49,146 nucleotides of DNA. Origin: Candidatus Latescibacterota bacterium. Lineage in GTDB: Bacteria; Latescibacterota; UBA2968. The first letter of the stretch is position 1, and each line of letters begins with the position of its first letter. The notes under the pieces were generated by a model that saw only the letters and a program-made list of their open reading frames with translations, was not told the DNA's origin and searched no databases. The stretch is taken from positions 1-49,146 of the forward strand of contig JAJEHL010000018.1 of assembly GCA_022823725.1 (NCBI GenBank), read 5' to 3'. Below, piece after piece: positions 8,237 to 17,108 of this stretch. The translations under genes and the position numbers were made by a program.

Positions 8237-9934
8237 ATGTCGAGATGTATTCGCAGTACCGTCGCGGTAGCACTCGCAGCAGGCCTGATGTGGAGTTGTG
8301 GTGGCGAGCGAGTCACAACATCGCAGGTCGCAAACGAACAGGTCGGACAGCCATTGGCCAAATTGGCCGCAGCCGGGCACATGGCTCAGGCTGTAGTGAT
8401 GGCTACGTTGCGACAAGATGACGCACCCGTAAGCGGTGCGATGATCGAACTTTCGCGTTCTATTGCAGGTCAGGCCCCCGATTACGCATGGTCTGGAACC
8501 ACCAATGACAATGGTCAGGCGCGAGTAGAGATTACATCGCAAAGTGTAACGGGTTATTACCAGGCACGCGCCATAAAGGACGGAAACACAATCGGTTCCT
8601 GGTCGAGCATACCAATTAACGGAGGCTACGAAGTGATGCTCGACTTGCCCATTGGTGGAAGGGCACAGGTGATGGGTTCATCTGAAATAGGTGCGACGGC
8701 ACCGCCAACCCAATTTACCGTGCGTATTGAGAATATTTCACCCATATTTGCTTCTATAGCGAGCGGTGTTTTTGCCGTACCATCGGGTGCAGATGGTCCC
8801 GGCCCCCTCCCGCCGGGTCAGTCTTATGGATTCTCGTTTGAAGCACCACCGGGAGCCCAATTGTCCTTTGCAACGATGTTTGTGCAATCCAATGACCTGT
8901 TCTATGCACCCGATGAAGAAGGCATCGCACTTTGGGATGATGCGGGCAATCGCATATCGGGCGATGTGACGGATCAGATCATGTTGTGGGACTCAGGCAC
9001 AGAAGTAAATCAACCCATCGGCACGGGTGCAGACCAGGCCCCGCGTCAAAGCGGTACAAACACGGGAGCGGCTGATGAGGACAATACCGTGCGCATCGCC
9101 ATGGGCGACGATATCCCCGCGGTTGACAGCGTGATCCGCGTGACGATCACACCATCGGAAGATTCTGCTACGGGTTTTGGTGTGCAGATTGAGAATGTGT
9201 GGAGCGGAGAGCTCCCGCAACTACTCGCACCCGGTGTATTTGGTGTTTATATGGGTAGTGGCTTGTTATTTACATCGGGTACGCCCGACCGGGGCGAGGG
9301 CCTCGAAGCACTCGCTGAAGATGGTAACCCCAGTGGTCTGGCGGAGGTTTTGAGCGCATCCACAGGTGCGCCTGGGATACTCGCACCGGGCGTGTTTGCC
9401 GTACATCGGGAAGCTGGCGTGTTATTCACATCGGGTACGCCCGACCGGGGCGAGGGCCTCGAAGCACTCGCTGAAGATGGTAACCCCAGTGGTCTGGCTG
9501 GCGTACTAGCAGGGAATACCGATGTGTCGGCCAGCGGCGCATTTGCCATACCCGAAGGTGCAGATGGTCCTGGACCTGTAATCACTGGCGGCGCGTATGT
9601 CTTTAGCTTTAGCGCGTCAGCGGGGGACCGCCTGTCCTTTGCCACGATGTTTGTCTTCTCCAATGATCTGTTCTTTGCCCCCGGTGAAGAAGGCATTGCC
9701 CTCTTTGGAGAGGACGGATCGGCAATCATGGGCGATATCACGTCCATGATCCAGTTGTGGAATGCCGGTACAGAAGTCGATCAACCCCTCGGTGTTGGTC
9801 TCGACCAGGCACCGCTTCAGTCTGGCCCCAACACGGGTGCTCCAGACCCAGACAACACCGTGCGCCTTGTCATGGGCGACGACATCCCCGCGGTTGGCAG
9901 CATAATCCGCGTGACGATCACGCCGGGTAATTAA
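8237..9934 (+). CDS. Lipoprotein with two Spondin_N-like domains
   Basis: A 565-residue secreted lipoprotein. Its signal peptide ends in a lipobox-like GLMWS|C with Cys21, so it should be lipid-anchored. Residues about 50-150 form an Ig/carboxypeptidase-regulatory-like module. Two Spondin_N-type domains follow (about 155-305 and about 306-565). Each has the pattern GVFA(V/I)P.GADGPGP, LSFATMFV.SNDLF.AP.EEGIAL and QAP.QSG.NTGA.D.DNTVR. In the second, the opening strand is followed by two copies of a 52-residue insert built on FTSGTPDRGEGLEALAEDGN. Spondin_N domains are calcium-dependent membrane- or matrix-binding folds; the ligand here is unknown. It has its own promoter and terminator and stands alone. 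Confidence 0.8.
   Translation: MSRCIRSTVAVALAAGLMWSCGGERVTTSQVANEQVGQPLAKLAAAGHMAQAVVMATLRQDDAPVSGAMIELSRSIAGQAPDYAWSGTTNDNGQARVEITSQSVTGYYQARAIKDGNTIGSWSSIPINGGYEVMLDLPIGGRAQVMGSSEIGATAPPTQFTVRIENISPIFASIASGVFAVPSGADGPGPLPPGQSYGFSFEAPPGAQLSFATMFVQSNDLFYAPDEEGIALWDDAGNRISGDVTDQIMLWDSGTEVNQPIGTGADQAPRQSGTNTGAADEDNTVRIAMGDDIPAVDSVIRVTITPSEDSATGFGVQIENVWSGELPQLLAPGVFGVYMGSGLLFTSGTPDRGEGLEALAEDGNPSGLAEVLSASTGAPGILAPGVFAVHREAGVLFTSGTPDRGEGLEALAEDGNPSGLAGVLAGNTDVSASGAFAIPEGADGPGPVITGGAYVFSFSASAGDRLSFATMFVFSNDLFFAPGEEGIALFGEDGSAIMGDITSMIQLWNAGTEVDQPLGVGLDQAPLQSGPNTGAPDPDNTVRLVMGDDIPAVGSIIRVTITPGN
9272..9342 (+). repeat. 71-bp exact direct repeat, copy 1 (inside lipoprotein gene)
   Basis: This stretch is identical, base for base, to 9428-9498. 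The period is 156 bases (52 codons), so the frame is kept. Confidence 0.95.
9428..9498 (+). repeat. 71-bp exact direct repeat, copy 2 (inside lipoprotein gene)
   Basis: Second copy of the repeat at 9272-9342. The flanking parts of the 52-codon unit have diverged while this core has not. Confidence 0.95.
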
Positions 9935-9960
9935 CCCAGTTCATGCAACAAACATATCAC

Positions 9961-9991
9961 AGGGCGAGTCTTCTGGCTCGCCCTTTTTTTT
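9961..9991. terminator. Terminator hairpin between convergent genes
   Basis: AGGGCGAG (9961-9968) pairs perfectly with CTCGCCCT (9977-9984), followed by eight T's. It ends the lipoprotein transcript and lies at the end of the convergent PhyH gene. Confidence 0.9.
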
Positions 9992-9992
9992 A

Positions 9993-10754
9993 TTAAATAT
10001 GCATACGCAACATGGGACGGCTGAATGAAACGGGCATGTACTCCCCGGTTTTGTGGCGTTTTGTACCCGGGATCATAAAGTGGATGGCGAACGCGCGACG
10101 CTGGCGACCTGTGTGATTGGGCGGTGTGTAGTGCAGGGTTTGGCAATGATGGAACATAACACCACCGGCGGGCAACTCGATAATTTCAGCTTTGGATACC
10201 TCCACCTGATCTTCGATATTAAACAGCGCATCGGTTTGAGACGAACGCTCATGGGTAAATGGGCGAAGATGAGAGCCGGGAATAACGTGCATAGCCCCGT
10301 TTTCGACATCGGCATCGTCCAGGGTGAGCCAGCAGGAGACGAGATTCGCTGGCATACATTGCCAATACCCATTGTCTTGATGCCAGAAAACCGCATCCCC
10401 GTTATGTGCGGGCTTGAAGAGCGCCTGATCGTGGAAGAGTTGAATATTTGGACCGATGAGCGACTCGGCAATATCGAGTATGGGATCGTAGTAGATCAGT
10501 TCCCGGTAGTGCAAATTGCGCTCACACATTTGCATAATCTGCAGCATCTGTGTAGGCGCGTCGTTCTTCGCACTGAGATCATCGGTATTGCTAATGGCGA
10601 GATTGCGAAAGCGGTTATCCTTCCGCGCGGCTGCAAATTCGCGGTCGTATTCCCGGCGCAATATCTCAATGTGTTCATCCTCGAGAAGTTTGCCAATCGA
10701 GATATAGCCATTCTGAAAAAAAAATTCGATTTGCTCCGAGGTTAATACAGACAT
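9993..10754 (-). CDS. Phytanoyl-CoA dioxygenase (PhyH) family protein
   Basis: A 253-residue Fe(II)/2-oxoglutarate dioxygenase. The facial triad is complete: H125-Q-D127 (FWHQDNGYW) and the distal His in FHHCQTLHYTPPN (about 208). RQRRA (about 217-221) supplies the 2-oxoglutarate-binding Arg. The double-stranded beta-helix core also shows GAMHVIPGSH. Such enzymes hydroxylate small molecules; the substrate cannot be told. ACAGGAG precedes the ATG. The gene lies 15 bases downstream of a PLP-dependent enzyme on the same strand and is probably co-transcribed with it. Confidence 0.9.
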   Translation of the reverse strand: MSVLTSEQIEFFFQNGYISIGKLLEDEHIEILRREYDREFAAARKDNRFRNLAISNTDDLSAKNDAPTQMLQIMQMCERNLHYRELIYYDPILDIAESLIGPNIQLFHDQALFKPAHNGDAVFWHQDNGYWQCMPANLVSCWLTLDDADVENGAMHVIPGSHLRPFTHERSSQTDALFNIEDQVEVSKAEIIELPAGGVMFHHCQTLHYTPPNHTGRQRRAFAIHFMIPGTKRHKTGEYMPVSFSRPMLRMHI

Positions 10755-10769
10755 TGTGTGCTCCTGTAA

Positions 10770-11792
10770 TTAACTCAACAATTCCTCTGTATAAGCAAAC
10801 AACGCAGGTGTCCCTCCCGTATGCACCATCACCACCGTCTCATCTTTGCCAATCTCGCCGCGATTCACCATATCAATCAAACCCGCCAGTGTCTTACCCG
10901 TATAAATCGGCTCCAGCAAAATCCCCTCCGTTCGCGCCAATAGCCTGATCGCATCATTGCCTTCGGGTGAACAATACCCATATCCCTGCTCCCCGACATA
11001 CCGATCCACATTTTCAATCATAGACTCATCAAACGCGACATCCACATCCAGAATCTCCGCCATTCGTCTCAATACACCCAGAAATGCGTCTTTGAGATCA
11101 TAAGACCACAAAATCGGCCTCACGCCCACAACCCGCACATCCAGACCCAGAACAGTCTTCCCAAAAATCAAACCCGGCTGTGTACAACTGCCCGAACACA
11201 CAACAACAGTTGTAGGCGTTTCGCCTATCGCATCGAACTGATCCATCATCTCTGCCATACACAGCGCGTACCCCATGGCGCCAAACGGGCGATTCGCCGC
11301 TTGCATCACCACAAAAGGCTTTCGCCCTTCGCGCTCAAATTTTTCGATCAGTGCCTGCTTGGCATCGTCCAACAACTCCTGAGTTTCAACATTGATCAGT
11401 TCAAAATCTGCGCCCAATAAATCATCCAACAGCAAATTGCCCTGCGTACTTCCGCTCTTGTGGTCCTTCACCAGAACCAGCGCACAATCCACCCCCAACT
11501 TTGCCGCTGCCGCCGCCAACTGCCGGCTGTGATTGGACTGAGACCCCGCCCCTCCGATAAGCACATCCGCACCGCGAACCAGACCCTGCGCGATCGTAAA
11601 CTCCAACTGTCGCGTCTTATTGCCGCCAAATGCCAGACCCGTACAATCATCGCGTTTCATATAAATCTTTGGACCACCGACTTCTTCGGTCAACCGCTCG
11701 CAAAACTCGAGCGGCGTGGGCAAATGCCCCAGCGACACGCGCGGCACCTTGCTAATGCGTGCTCTCAGTTCGTCACGGGAAATAACAGCCAT
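10770..11792 (-). CDS. D-cysteine desulfhydrase-family PLP enzyme
   Basis: A 340-residue fold-type II PLP enzyme of the D-cysteine desulfhydrase / ACC deaminase / cysteate sulfo-lyase group. The PLP lysine is K59 in FGGNKTRQLEF, and the phosphate-side loop GSQSNHSRQLAAAAA follows. A C-terminal GGTPALFAY segment fits the family. Members release ammonia plus pyruvate with sulfide, sulfite or nothing, depending on substrate, so a role in organosulfur use is plausible among these sulfatases but not shown. GAGGAGGT precedes the ATG at 11792. It is the first gene of a two-gene unit with the PhyH gene. Confidence 0.8.
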   Translation of the reverse strand: MAVISRDELRARISKVPRVSLGHLPTPLEFCERLTEEVGGPKIYMKRDDCTGLAFGGNKTRQLEFTIAQGLVRGADVLIGGAGSQSNHSRQLAAAAAKLGVDCALVLVKDHKSGSTQGNLLLDDLLGADFELINVETQELLDDAKQALIEKFEREGRKPFVVMQAANRPFGAMGYALCMAEMMDQFDAIGETPTTVVVCSGSCTQPGLIFGKTVLGLDVRVVGVRPILWSYDLKDAFLGVLRRMAEILDVDVAFDESMIENVDRYVGEQGYGYCSPEGNDAIRLLARTEGILLEPIYTGKTLAGLIDMVNRGEIGKDETVVMVHTGGTPALFAYTEELLS

Positions 11793-11998
11793 TATAGACC
11801 TCCTCAGTCAGAATCAGGATGTGCAGGATGAAAGGATGATCAGGATAAAAGCAAATGCAACCACCGATAAACAGGTATAAGAAAGTCAAGTGCTAAAAGT
11901 GCCAAAAACGAGAGACGAGCGGTTAATCCTGCCAGTTATGTCTCAGGGCTTTACACAGGTATGTCATCGAGGGTCACTGCCCTTAAATTGCTTCATTC

Positions 11999-12088
11999 AA
12001 GCTCCTGAGAGGCAGGCGAACACGTCACAGATTCAGGGTCAAAGCCCGCATGTTCATCACAGTTCTGTCCCGCTCATCCCAGGAGCTT
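11999..12088 (-). other. Long-range hairpin in the 3' end of the IS110 element
   Basis: AAGCTCCTG (11999-12007) and CAGGAGCTT (12080-12088) are perfect 9-base complements. The second arm overlaps the transposase stop codon, and the enclosed 72 bases contain smaller pairings. It may be part of a structured RNA or of the recombination end of the element. Confidence 0.45.
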
Positions 12089-13355
12089 AAGCCGCTTTAG
12101 GCGCGATTTGTGCTTTGTGATTCTTCCTCGTGTTGAAGTCGGTATTAAATACTTCTTGTTTATTAACCAGTGCAAACAGGATGCGTAAGAGTTTCGTGCA
12201 TAGTGCAACAAAGGCTTTTTGATTGGGTTTTCCTGCCTCTTTGAATCGGTGATAGGTCTCATTGAATATGGGATTATGTATGATGAGGGGCAAGATAGCT
12301 GTATAGAGTATGCGTCGCAGTCTGGATCGTCCGCGTTTGGCGATCCTTCTCCTGCCCTTTTTATGTCCTGAAGAGATTTCAAAGAGATTTAAGCCAGCCA
12401 GTTTGATGAGTTTTTCAGGGGCATCATAATCAGTGAAGGGCCCTGTTTCACCGAGTATGGAGGCGACCGTGATAGGTCCTATGCCAGGGATAGAGCACAT
12501 ATATCTTGCCTGTGGTATGTTTTGTAAGTGATTCAGGAGTTGTGCTTCAATCTCTTGCAATTGATTGTTCAGAAGGTCAAGTAAATCAAGGGTTTGTCTA
12601 AGTTCTATGCAGGCACTGTCTATGGCCTGTCTAACGCCAATGGAGGTATGAGCCGCTTCAAGGACGGCCTGTGCTTTGGCTTTGGAAAGACGGCGGTTTG
12701 ATGCCTTTTGGATCAACGTGGTAAGTCTTTTGATGCCAAGGGCTTGCATCTGCAAAGGTGTGGGTGCCTCGCGCAGAAGCTGTCGTGCGGTTTTGCCTGT
12801 TATATCGCTGAAGAGGGTCACAAACTCAGGAAAGAGGACATCCAGGATGCGATGCAGCACGTTTTTAGTCGCTGCGATTTGGTCTTTCTTATGATAGCGC
12901 ATCGCGGTTAATTGCCGCAAATGGGCATAGACCCCTTCAGGCAGATAGGCACTGTGATAGGTGCCTTGACGCACTAACCCGGCAATGACGCCGGCGTCTT
13001 TTGGGTCTGTTTTCAAGGGACTGTTGTCTGCCAGTTCCTTTGACCAGCGCACGTGGGAAGGCTTGACGATGACAAAAGGCTGCTTATGAGCTTGGAGAAA
13101 GTAGGCCAACGGCAACCAGTAATGTCCGGTAGGTTCCATACCAATGAGGGACGTGGTACATTGATGTTGGTTCTTAACCTGTTGAATCTTTTGCAGCAAA
13201 GACATAAAGGCACTACCTTCGTTGTAGAGTTTAAAACTGGCGATCTGCATACCATCTAACATCATCTTGACAAAGTGAACCTGTTTACCGATATCGATCC
13301 CAATGATTAAGGTGTTGGGAGAAACATACTGCGAATGCTTGTGCGTCTTGGCCAT
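12087..13355 (-). CDS. IS110-family transposase (DEDD recombinase)
   Basis: A 422-residue protein with both family domains. The N-terminal RuvC-like DEDD domain has D21 (IIGIDIGK), E74 (GMEPTGHYW) and D117/D120 (TDPKDAGVIAGL). A central coiled region follows (about 200-285). The C-terminal Tnp-20 domain has CSIPGIGPITVASILGETG (about 295-313), where the conserved serine acts, and FEISSGHKKGRRRIAKRGRSRLRR. IS110 enzymes recombine circular intermediates guided by an RNA from the element's own non-coding end. No frameshift or stop is seen, so the enzyme looks active. GAGGAGG precedes the ATG. Confidence 0.95.
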   Translation of the reverse strand: MAKTHKHSQYVSPNTLIIGIDIGKQVHFVKMMLDGMQIASFKLYNEGSAFMSLLQKIQQVKNQHQCTTSLIGMEPTGHYWLPLAYFLQAHKQPFVIVKPSHVRWSKELADNSPLKTDPKDAGVIAGLVRQGTYHSAYLPEGVYAHLRQLTAMRYHKKDQIAATKNVLHRILDVLFPEFVTLFSDITGKTARQLLREAPTPLQMQALGIKRLTTLIQKASNRRLSKAKAQAVLEAAHTSIGVRQAIDSACIELRQTLDLLDLLNNQLQEIEAQLLNHLQNIPQARYMCSIPGIGPITVASILGETGPFTDYDAPEKLIKLAGLNLFEISSGHKKGRRRIAKRGRSRLRRILYTAILPLIIHNPIFNETYHRFKEAGKPNQKAFVALCTKLLRILFALVNKQEVFNTDFNTRKNHKAQIAPKAA

Positions 13356-13450
13356 GGTTGCCTCCTCGAAGAATATAATTTAATGGTTTTTTCTTCCTCT
13401 TCGAATTTGGCAACTATGGCCTTCATACTCAACTTTTTTCTTACTCCTTT

Positions 13451-13456
13451 ATTATA
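13451..13456 (-). promoter_or_regulatory. -10 box upstream of the IS110 transposase
   Basis: On the minus strand this reads TATAAT exactly. A transcript from here would give a leader of about 90 bases containing TCGAAGA and TCTTCGA as hairpin arms close to the start codon. No strong -35 box was found, so this is a partial call. Confidence 0.4.
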
Positions 13457-13625
13457 GCAATCACAGATAAACGCAGATGAAGACAAGCGTATGGAAAGGA
13501 ATATACACGCATGAAGCAAGCGAAAATGCCATTGACATTTCTCAAGATAGCGAATTATTTGTTAAGGGCAGTACATACGGGGGTTACATCACCAAAAACC
13601 ATCAATACAAAGCCAGGAGGACCCC

Positions 13626-14600
13626 ATGAAAATACTCATCACCGGCATCACAGGGCGCATAGGCGGCAACCTGGCGGCGCAACTCGTTGAACAGGGGCAT
13701 CAGGTCCGTGGGCTTGTCTGGCCCAAAGACCCACGCGTAGAAAAATTTGAGGGCATTGACCTCGAGCTCATCGAAGGCAGCCTCACCGAATACGCAGACG
13801 TGGAAAAAGTCACCGATGGCGTCGATGTAATCTATCACCTCGGCGCGGCCTTTCAGGGAGGCGGCCCATTTAAAGACAACGACTACTTTGAAATCAACCT
13901 GCGCGGCACCTTCCACATGCTCAAAGCCGCACAACAACGCAACATCAAACAATTCATCTTTGCAAGCACAGACGCGCTCTACGCCAAATATCCTCCCGAA
14001 GGAATGGACGAACCCATCCGAGAAGACGCAATGCCCCGGGAACCGCGCGGTTGGTACGCCCTATCCAAATCCGTCGGTGAAGAAATGTGCTACGGATACT
14101 GGCGCGCCCATAATCTTCCCATCACCATCTTGCGCTTTTGCCTCGTCGTTGGCGCGGGTGAAATCCTCGACTTTCGCCAATTTTACCTGAGCAAACTCAA
14201 AGGACTCCCCGAACTCAGTGCACTATGGCACGGCGAAGAACGCCTCCTCCTGCTCAAAGACATGAAAGGTCGCTCCTACAAAAAACACATCGCCGATGTG
14301 CGCGACATAGTACACGGCTGTATCTGTGCCTTAAACAAAACGCAAGCCGCCGGACACGCCATTCAACTCGGTGGACCGCGACCATTCACATGGGCCGAAG
14401 CCATCCCGTATCTATCCCAACGCCTGAACATCCCCTATCAGGAAGCCATCTTACACGGCACGCCCACACATTACGAATACAACCTGACCAAAGCGCGCGA
14501 CCTGATCAGCTTTAACCCGCAATACGACATCATCCGCATGATCGAAGACGCCATCGCCTACCGAGAGGGAAAAACCATCAACGTCTTGCCCACGGAATAA
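13626..14600 (+). CDS. NAD-dependent epimerase/dehydratase (extended SDR)
   Basis: A 324-residue extended short-chain dehydrogenase. The N-terminal GITGRIGG (7-14) is the nucleotide-binding glycine motif. The catalytic YxxxK is YALSK (about 144-148), with the upstream serine in FASTDALY (about 117). Length and layout match UDP-sugar epimerases and related dehydratases or uronate dehydrogenases; the substrate cannot be assigned. AGGAGGACCCC precedes the ATG. It starts a plus-strand series running into the choline-sulfatase-like gene 35 bases downstream. Confidence 0.85.
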   Translation: MKILITGITGRIGGNLAAQLVEQGHQVRGLVWPKDPRVEKFEGIDLELIEGSLTEYADVEKVTDGVDVIYHLGAAFQGGGPFKDNDYFEINLRGTFHMLKAAQQRNIKQFIFASTDALYAKYPPEGMDEPIREDAMPREPRGWYALSKSVGEEMCYGYWRAHNLPITILRFCLVVGAGEILDFRQFYLSKLKGLPELSALWHGEERLLLLKDMKGRSYKKHIADVRDIVHGCICALNKTQAAGHAIQLGGPRPFTWAEAIPYLSQRLNIPYQEAILHGTPTHYEYNLTKARDLISFNPQYDIIRMIEDAIAYREGKTINVLPTE

Positions 14601-14635
14601 GAGCAGGATGGAAGGACCAAACCAAGAGGAAACAC

Positions 14636-16141
14636 ATGTCTCAACCCAACATACTCATGATCATCTCAGACCAGATGACGCCCTTTCTCACGGGCGCTTA
14701 TGGCCATCCTGTCGTACAAACGCCTGCGCTAAACGCGCTGACAGAAAACGGCATCCGCTTTGACGCGGCCTATACCCCTTTCCCGCTCTGCTCACCTGGA
14801 CGTGCCTGCTTCATGACGGGAAACAACGCCGCAAAAATCGGCGCGTATGACAACGGTGCCGAACTCCGCTCGGACATCCCCACTTTTGCCCACCATCTCA
14901 CCCGCGCCGGATATGACACCGTCCTCTCCGGCAAAATGCACTTCATAGGTGCAGATCAACTTCACGGCTTCAGCCGCCGCCTCACCACAGACATCTACCC
15001 GGAAGATTTCCGGTGGGTCAAACCCGAATGGATACACATCAAAGAAAACAGAGGAGAAAATTACCAGGCCATCATGGAACAGCGAGGCAGATATAACGCC
15101 GCCAATTACGACGGACACAAAATCCAAATCGACACCTGGCACGGCCCCCTCAGCTACGACGAGGAAACGCACTTCCGATCACTGGAATACCTCCACGCCG
15201 TCGGCACGCAGAAAAATTCCAAACCCTTCCTCCTGTGCGCGTCTTATCACCACCCCCACGAACCCTTTTGGCCGCCCCAATCCTATTGGGATATGTACGA
15301 AAATGCAGACATCGAAATACCCACCTTGCCAGACAACCTGGACGACACATACTCCACGATGGACAAATGGCTCAACGCCTATCACGGCACGCGCAAACAC
15401 GACCTGCGCGACCCGGACGCCCTCTACAAACTCCGCCGCGCCTATTACGGACTCGTCACATACATGGACGACAAAGTGGGAGAACTGCTCGCCTCACTAA
15501 AAGAAAATGGCCTGGACGACAACACCATCGTCATCTTCTTTTCGGACCACGGCGACATGCTCTGCGAAAAAGAAATGGTCCAAAAACGAACCTTCTACGA
15601 CTGGTCCAGCCGCGTACCTTTCTTTATTCGCTTTCCAGACCATTACAAAGCTGGCAGCACAATCGACCAGCCCGTCTCGCTCATTGACCTGTTACCCACC
15701 TTATGCGATATGGCCGGAATGGAAGACCACTACCCCTGCGAAGGCACCAGCCTGATGCCCCTCATTGAAAGCGCGAAAACAGAAGACCGAGAAATTTTTG
15801 TCGAAGCCCACGAAGCAGTCGGCACCCCCTGTGTCATGATTCGCAAAAACAACTACAAATACAATCACATCCACGGACATGAGCCGCAGCTATTTGACCT
15901 CGACGCGGACCCGGGAGAATGGAATAACCTCAGCGGTCAGCCAGACCATGCAGAAATCGAAACCTATCTCCGCACGCGCATCCTCGACAGCTATGACTTC
16001 GACGCCATAGCCGAAGCCAATTTAGATAGCCTGTATCGCAGGCAACTCATCCACGAGGCAATGCAAGCCAATGACACATCCTGGGCGTACAATCCGAGCT
16101 TTGACCCAACCAAAAACGCACAAGCACAGTATCTCCCATAA
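14636..16141 (+). CDS. betC: Choline-sulfatase-like type I sulfatase
   Basis: A 501-residue sulfatase with the formylglycine signature CSPGRACFMTG (C52 would be oxidised). It has metal-site DQM near the N-terminus and FFSDHGDM (about 300). The segment SGKMHFIGADQLHGFSRRLTTDIYPEDF closely matches choline-sulfatases, which hydrolyse choline-O-sulfate to choline and sulfate in the cytoplasm. No signal peptide is present, consistent with that. There is no choline oxidation gene next to it, so the natural substrate may be another small sulfate ester. The enzyme needs a formylglycine-generating or anaerobic maturase that is not in the window. A PhyH gene follows after 16 bases. Confidence 0.8.
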   Translation: MSQPNILMIISDQMTPFLTGAYGHPVVQTPALNALTENGIRFDAAYTPFPLCSPGRACFMTGNNAAKIGAYDNGAELRSDIPTFAHHLTRAGYDTVLSGKMHFIGADQLHGFSRRLTTDIYPEDFRWVKPEWIHIKENRGENYQAIMEQRGRYNAANYDGHKIQIDTWHGPLSYDEETHFRSLEYLHAVGTQKNSKPFLLCASYHHPHEPFWPPQSYWDMYENADIEIPTLPDNLDDTYSTMDKWLNAYHGTRKHDLRDPDALYKLRRAYYGLVTYMDDKVGELLASLKENGLDDNTIVIFFSDHGDMLCEKEMVQKRTFYDWSSRVPFFIRFPDHYKAGSTIDQPVSLIDLLPTLCDMAGMEDHYPCEGTSLMPLIESAKTEDREIFVEAHEAVGTPCVMIRKNNYKYNHIHGHEPQLFDLDADPGEWNNLSGQPDHAEIETYLRTRILDSYDFDAIAEANLDSLYRRQLIHEAMQANDTSWAYNPSFDPTKNAQAQYLP

Positions 16142-16157
16142 CGAACAGGAGCAACCA

Positions 16158-17072
16158 ATGTCCAACAACACACCATTCATCGTCGATAAAAACCTCGGCG
16201 TCAACATGACCGTCGAACCAGAAGACCTCACGCAAACCAACGCCGATGGAGAAGCCGTCATCGCGCCCACACAAGAGGAAAAATACCTCTTTGATGCGCG
16301 CGGCTGGTTGCTTTTCCCCGGCGTCCTATCCGATGACGACATACGCGACATGCGCGAATATGCGCTACAGGTCAAACACGAGCCGCAATCGCTGCCCGAA
16401 CACGAGCGATGCTATGTGGCAGGTCCCTTGCAAAAACTCGCCGACCATCCCATAGTCGTCGGATTTATGAACGAATTTGTCGCACATCCCCACCTCGCCA
16501 GCCCCGATGGATATGGCTTTCGCATGGAAGCATCGGGCATTCGATTCCGCTCGACGCGCACCGGCGAAGTCGGCGGATTTCGTCCGCACAATGGCAACGG
16601 CCTGTTTCGCTTTGCAATCGACTCCCACCACTATCAGTGCATCCCCGGCAAAGCGTATAGCGGTCTAACCCGCGTGGTCTGGGAACTCGCTCCCGTACAA
16701 AAAGGCAAAGGCGGAACACTGGTGGTCAGCGGCAGCCACAAAGCTGTTTATGCCGCGCCAGAATCCATTCACGACCCAAACTCACCCATCTGGGACACCT
16801 ACGAATGCCCGGCTGGCTCACTGCTCTTCTTCACCGAAGCCCTCACCCACAGCGCCACGCCCTGGACAGATGAAACAACCGATCGCGTTGCCATCTTCAA
16901 CCTCTACAACACCATCGGCAGCAAATGGAGCAACTGGCACCCACACCCGGACCTGCTCGCCTCCATGCCACCCAAACGCCAGAGCCTGTTCCGAGACGTG
17001 CGCTGTGCAGCCAATCGCATTGGCGGCAACGGACGCTATCACGGTGCCAATCTCAGTGAAATGAAAAAATAA
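16158..17072 (+). CDS. PhyH-family protein with an altered iron site
   Basis: A 304-residue protein of the phytanoyl-CoA dioxygenase fold. ATG 16158 is chosen because CAGGAGC precedes it; an earlier in-frame ATG at 16071 lies inside the sulfatase gene. Core motifs GGTLVVSGSHK and the distal His in ALTHSATPW with a following Arg are present. The expected HxD iron motif is not: nearby candidates are H144-N-G146 and A-I-D (about 156-158). It may be a halogenase-like (HxG) or otherwise altered enzyme, or the family may use a different ligand. It sits 16 bases behind the choline-sulfatase-like gene, so the two are co-transcribed. Confidence 0.75.
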   Translation: MSNNTPFIVDKNLGVNMTVEPEDLTQTNADGEAVIAPTQEEKYLFDARGWLLFPGVLSDDDIRDMREYALQVKHEPQSLPEHERCYVAGPLQKLADHPIVVGFMNEFVAHPHLASPDGYGFRMEASGIRFRSTRTGEVGGFRPHNGNGLFRFAIDSHHYQCIPGKAYSGLTRVVWELAPVQKGKGGTLVVSGSHKAVYAAPESIHDPNSPIWDTYECPAGSLLFFTEALTHSATPWTDETTDRVAIFNLYNTIGSKWSNWHPHPDLLASMPPKRQSLFRDVRCAANRIGGNGRYHGANLSEMKK

Positions 17073-17108
17073 GTAAGTCATTAAAACAAAAAATTCTGGA
17101 GCTTTTTT

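Larger units (their letters stand above)
11976..13572 (-). mobile_element. IS110-family insertion sequence
   Basis: The intact transposase at 12087-13355 is flanked by a perfect 11-base inverted repeat: ACTGCCCTTAA at 11976-11986 and TTAAGGGCAGT at 13562-13572. That leaves about 100 bases after and about 205 bases before the gene. Subterminal inverted repeats are typical of the IS1111 branch of the family, whereas a long 5' non-coding end is more like the IS110 branch. The true ends are probably a few bases outside the repeats. Confidence 0.7.

Noticed and set aside
10770-11792. ACC deaminase as a firm call
   Set aside because: The PLP group includes D-cysteine desulfhydrase, cysteate sulfo-lyase and ACC deaminase; the specific residues that separate them could not be judged with confidence by eye.
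11850-13490. Similar words with CGATAAAC / AGATAAAC (about 11858 and 13473) as target-site repeats of the IS110 element
   Set aside because: The second copy lies inside the inverted repeats that mark the element, so the pair cannot be flanking duplications.
13307-13519. Short frame upstream of the IS110 transposase as a leader peptide
   Set aside because: It overlaps the transposase start in another frame and the region is better explained as the structured end of the element.
14792-15172. Long open frames on the strand opposite the sulfatase and PhyH genes
   Set aside because: They are shadows caused by codon bias of the real genes; they lack ribosome sites and recognisable domains.
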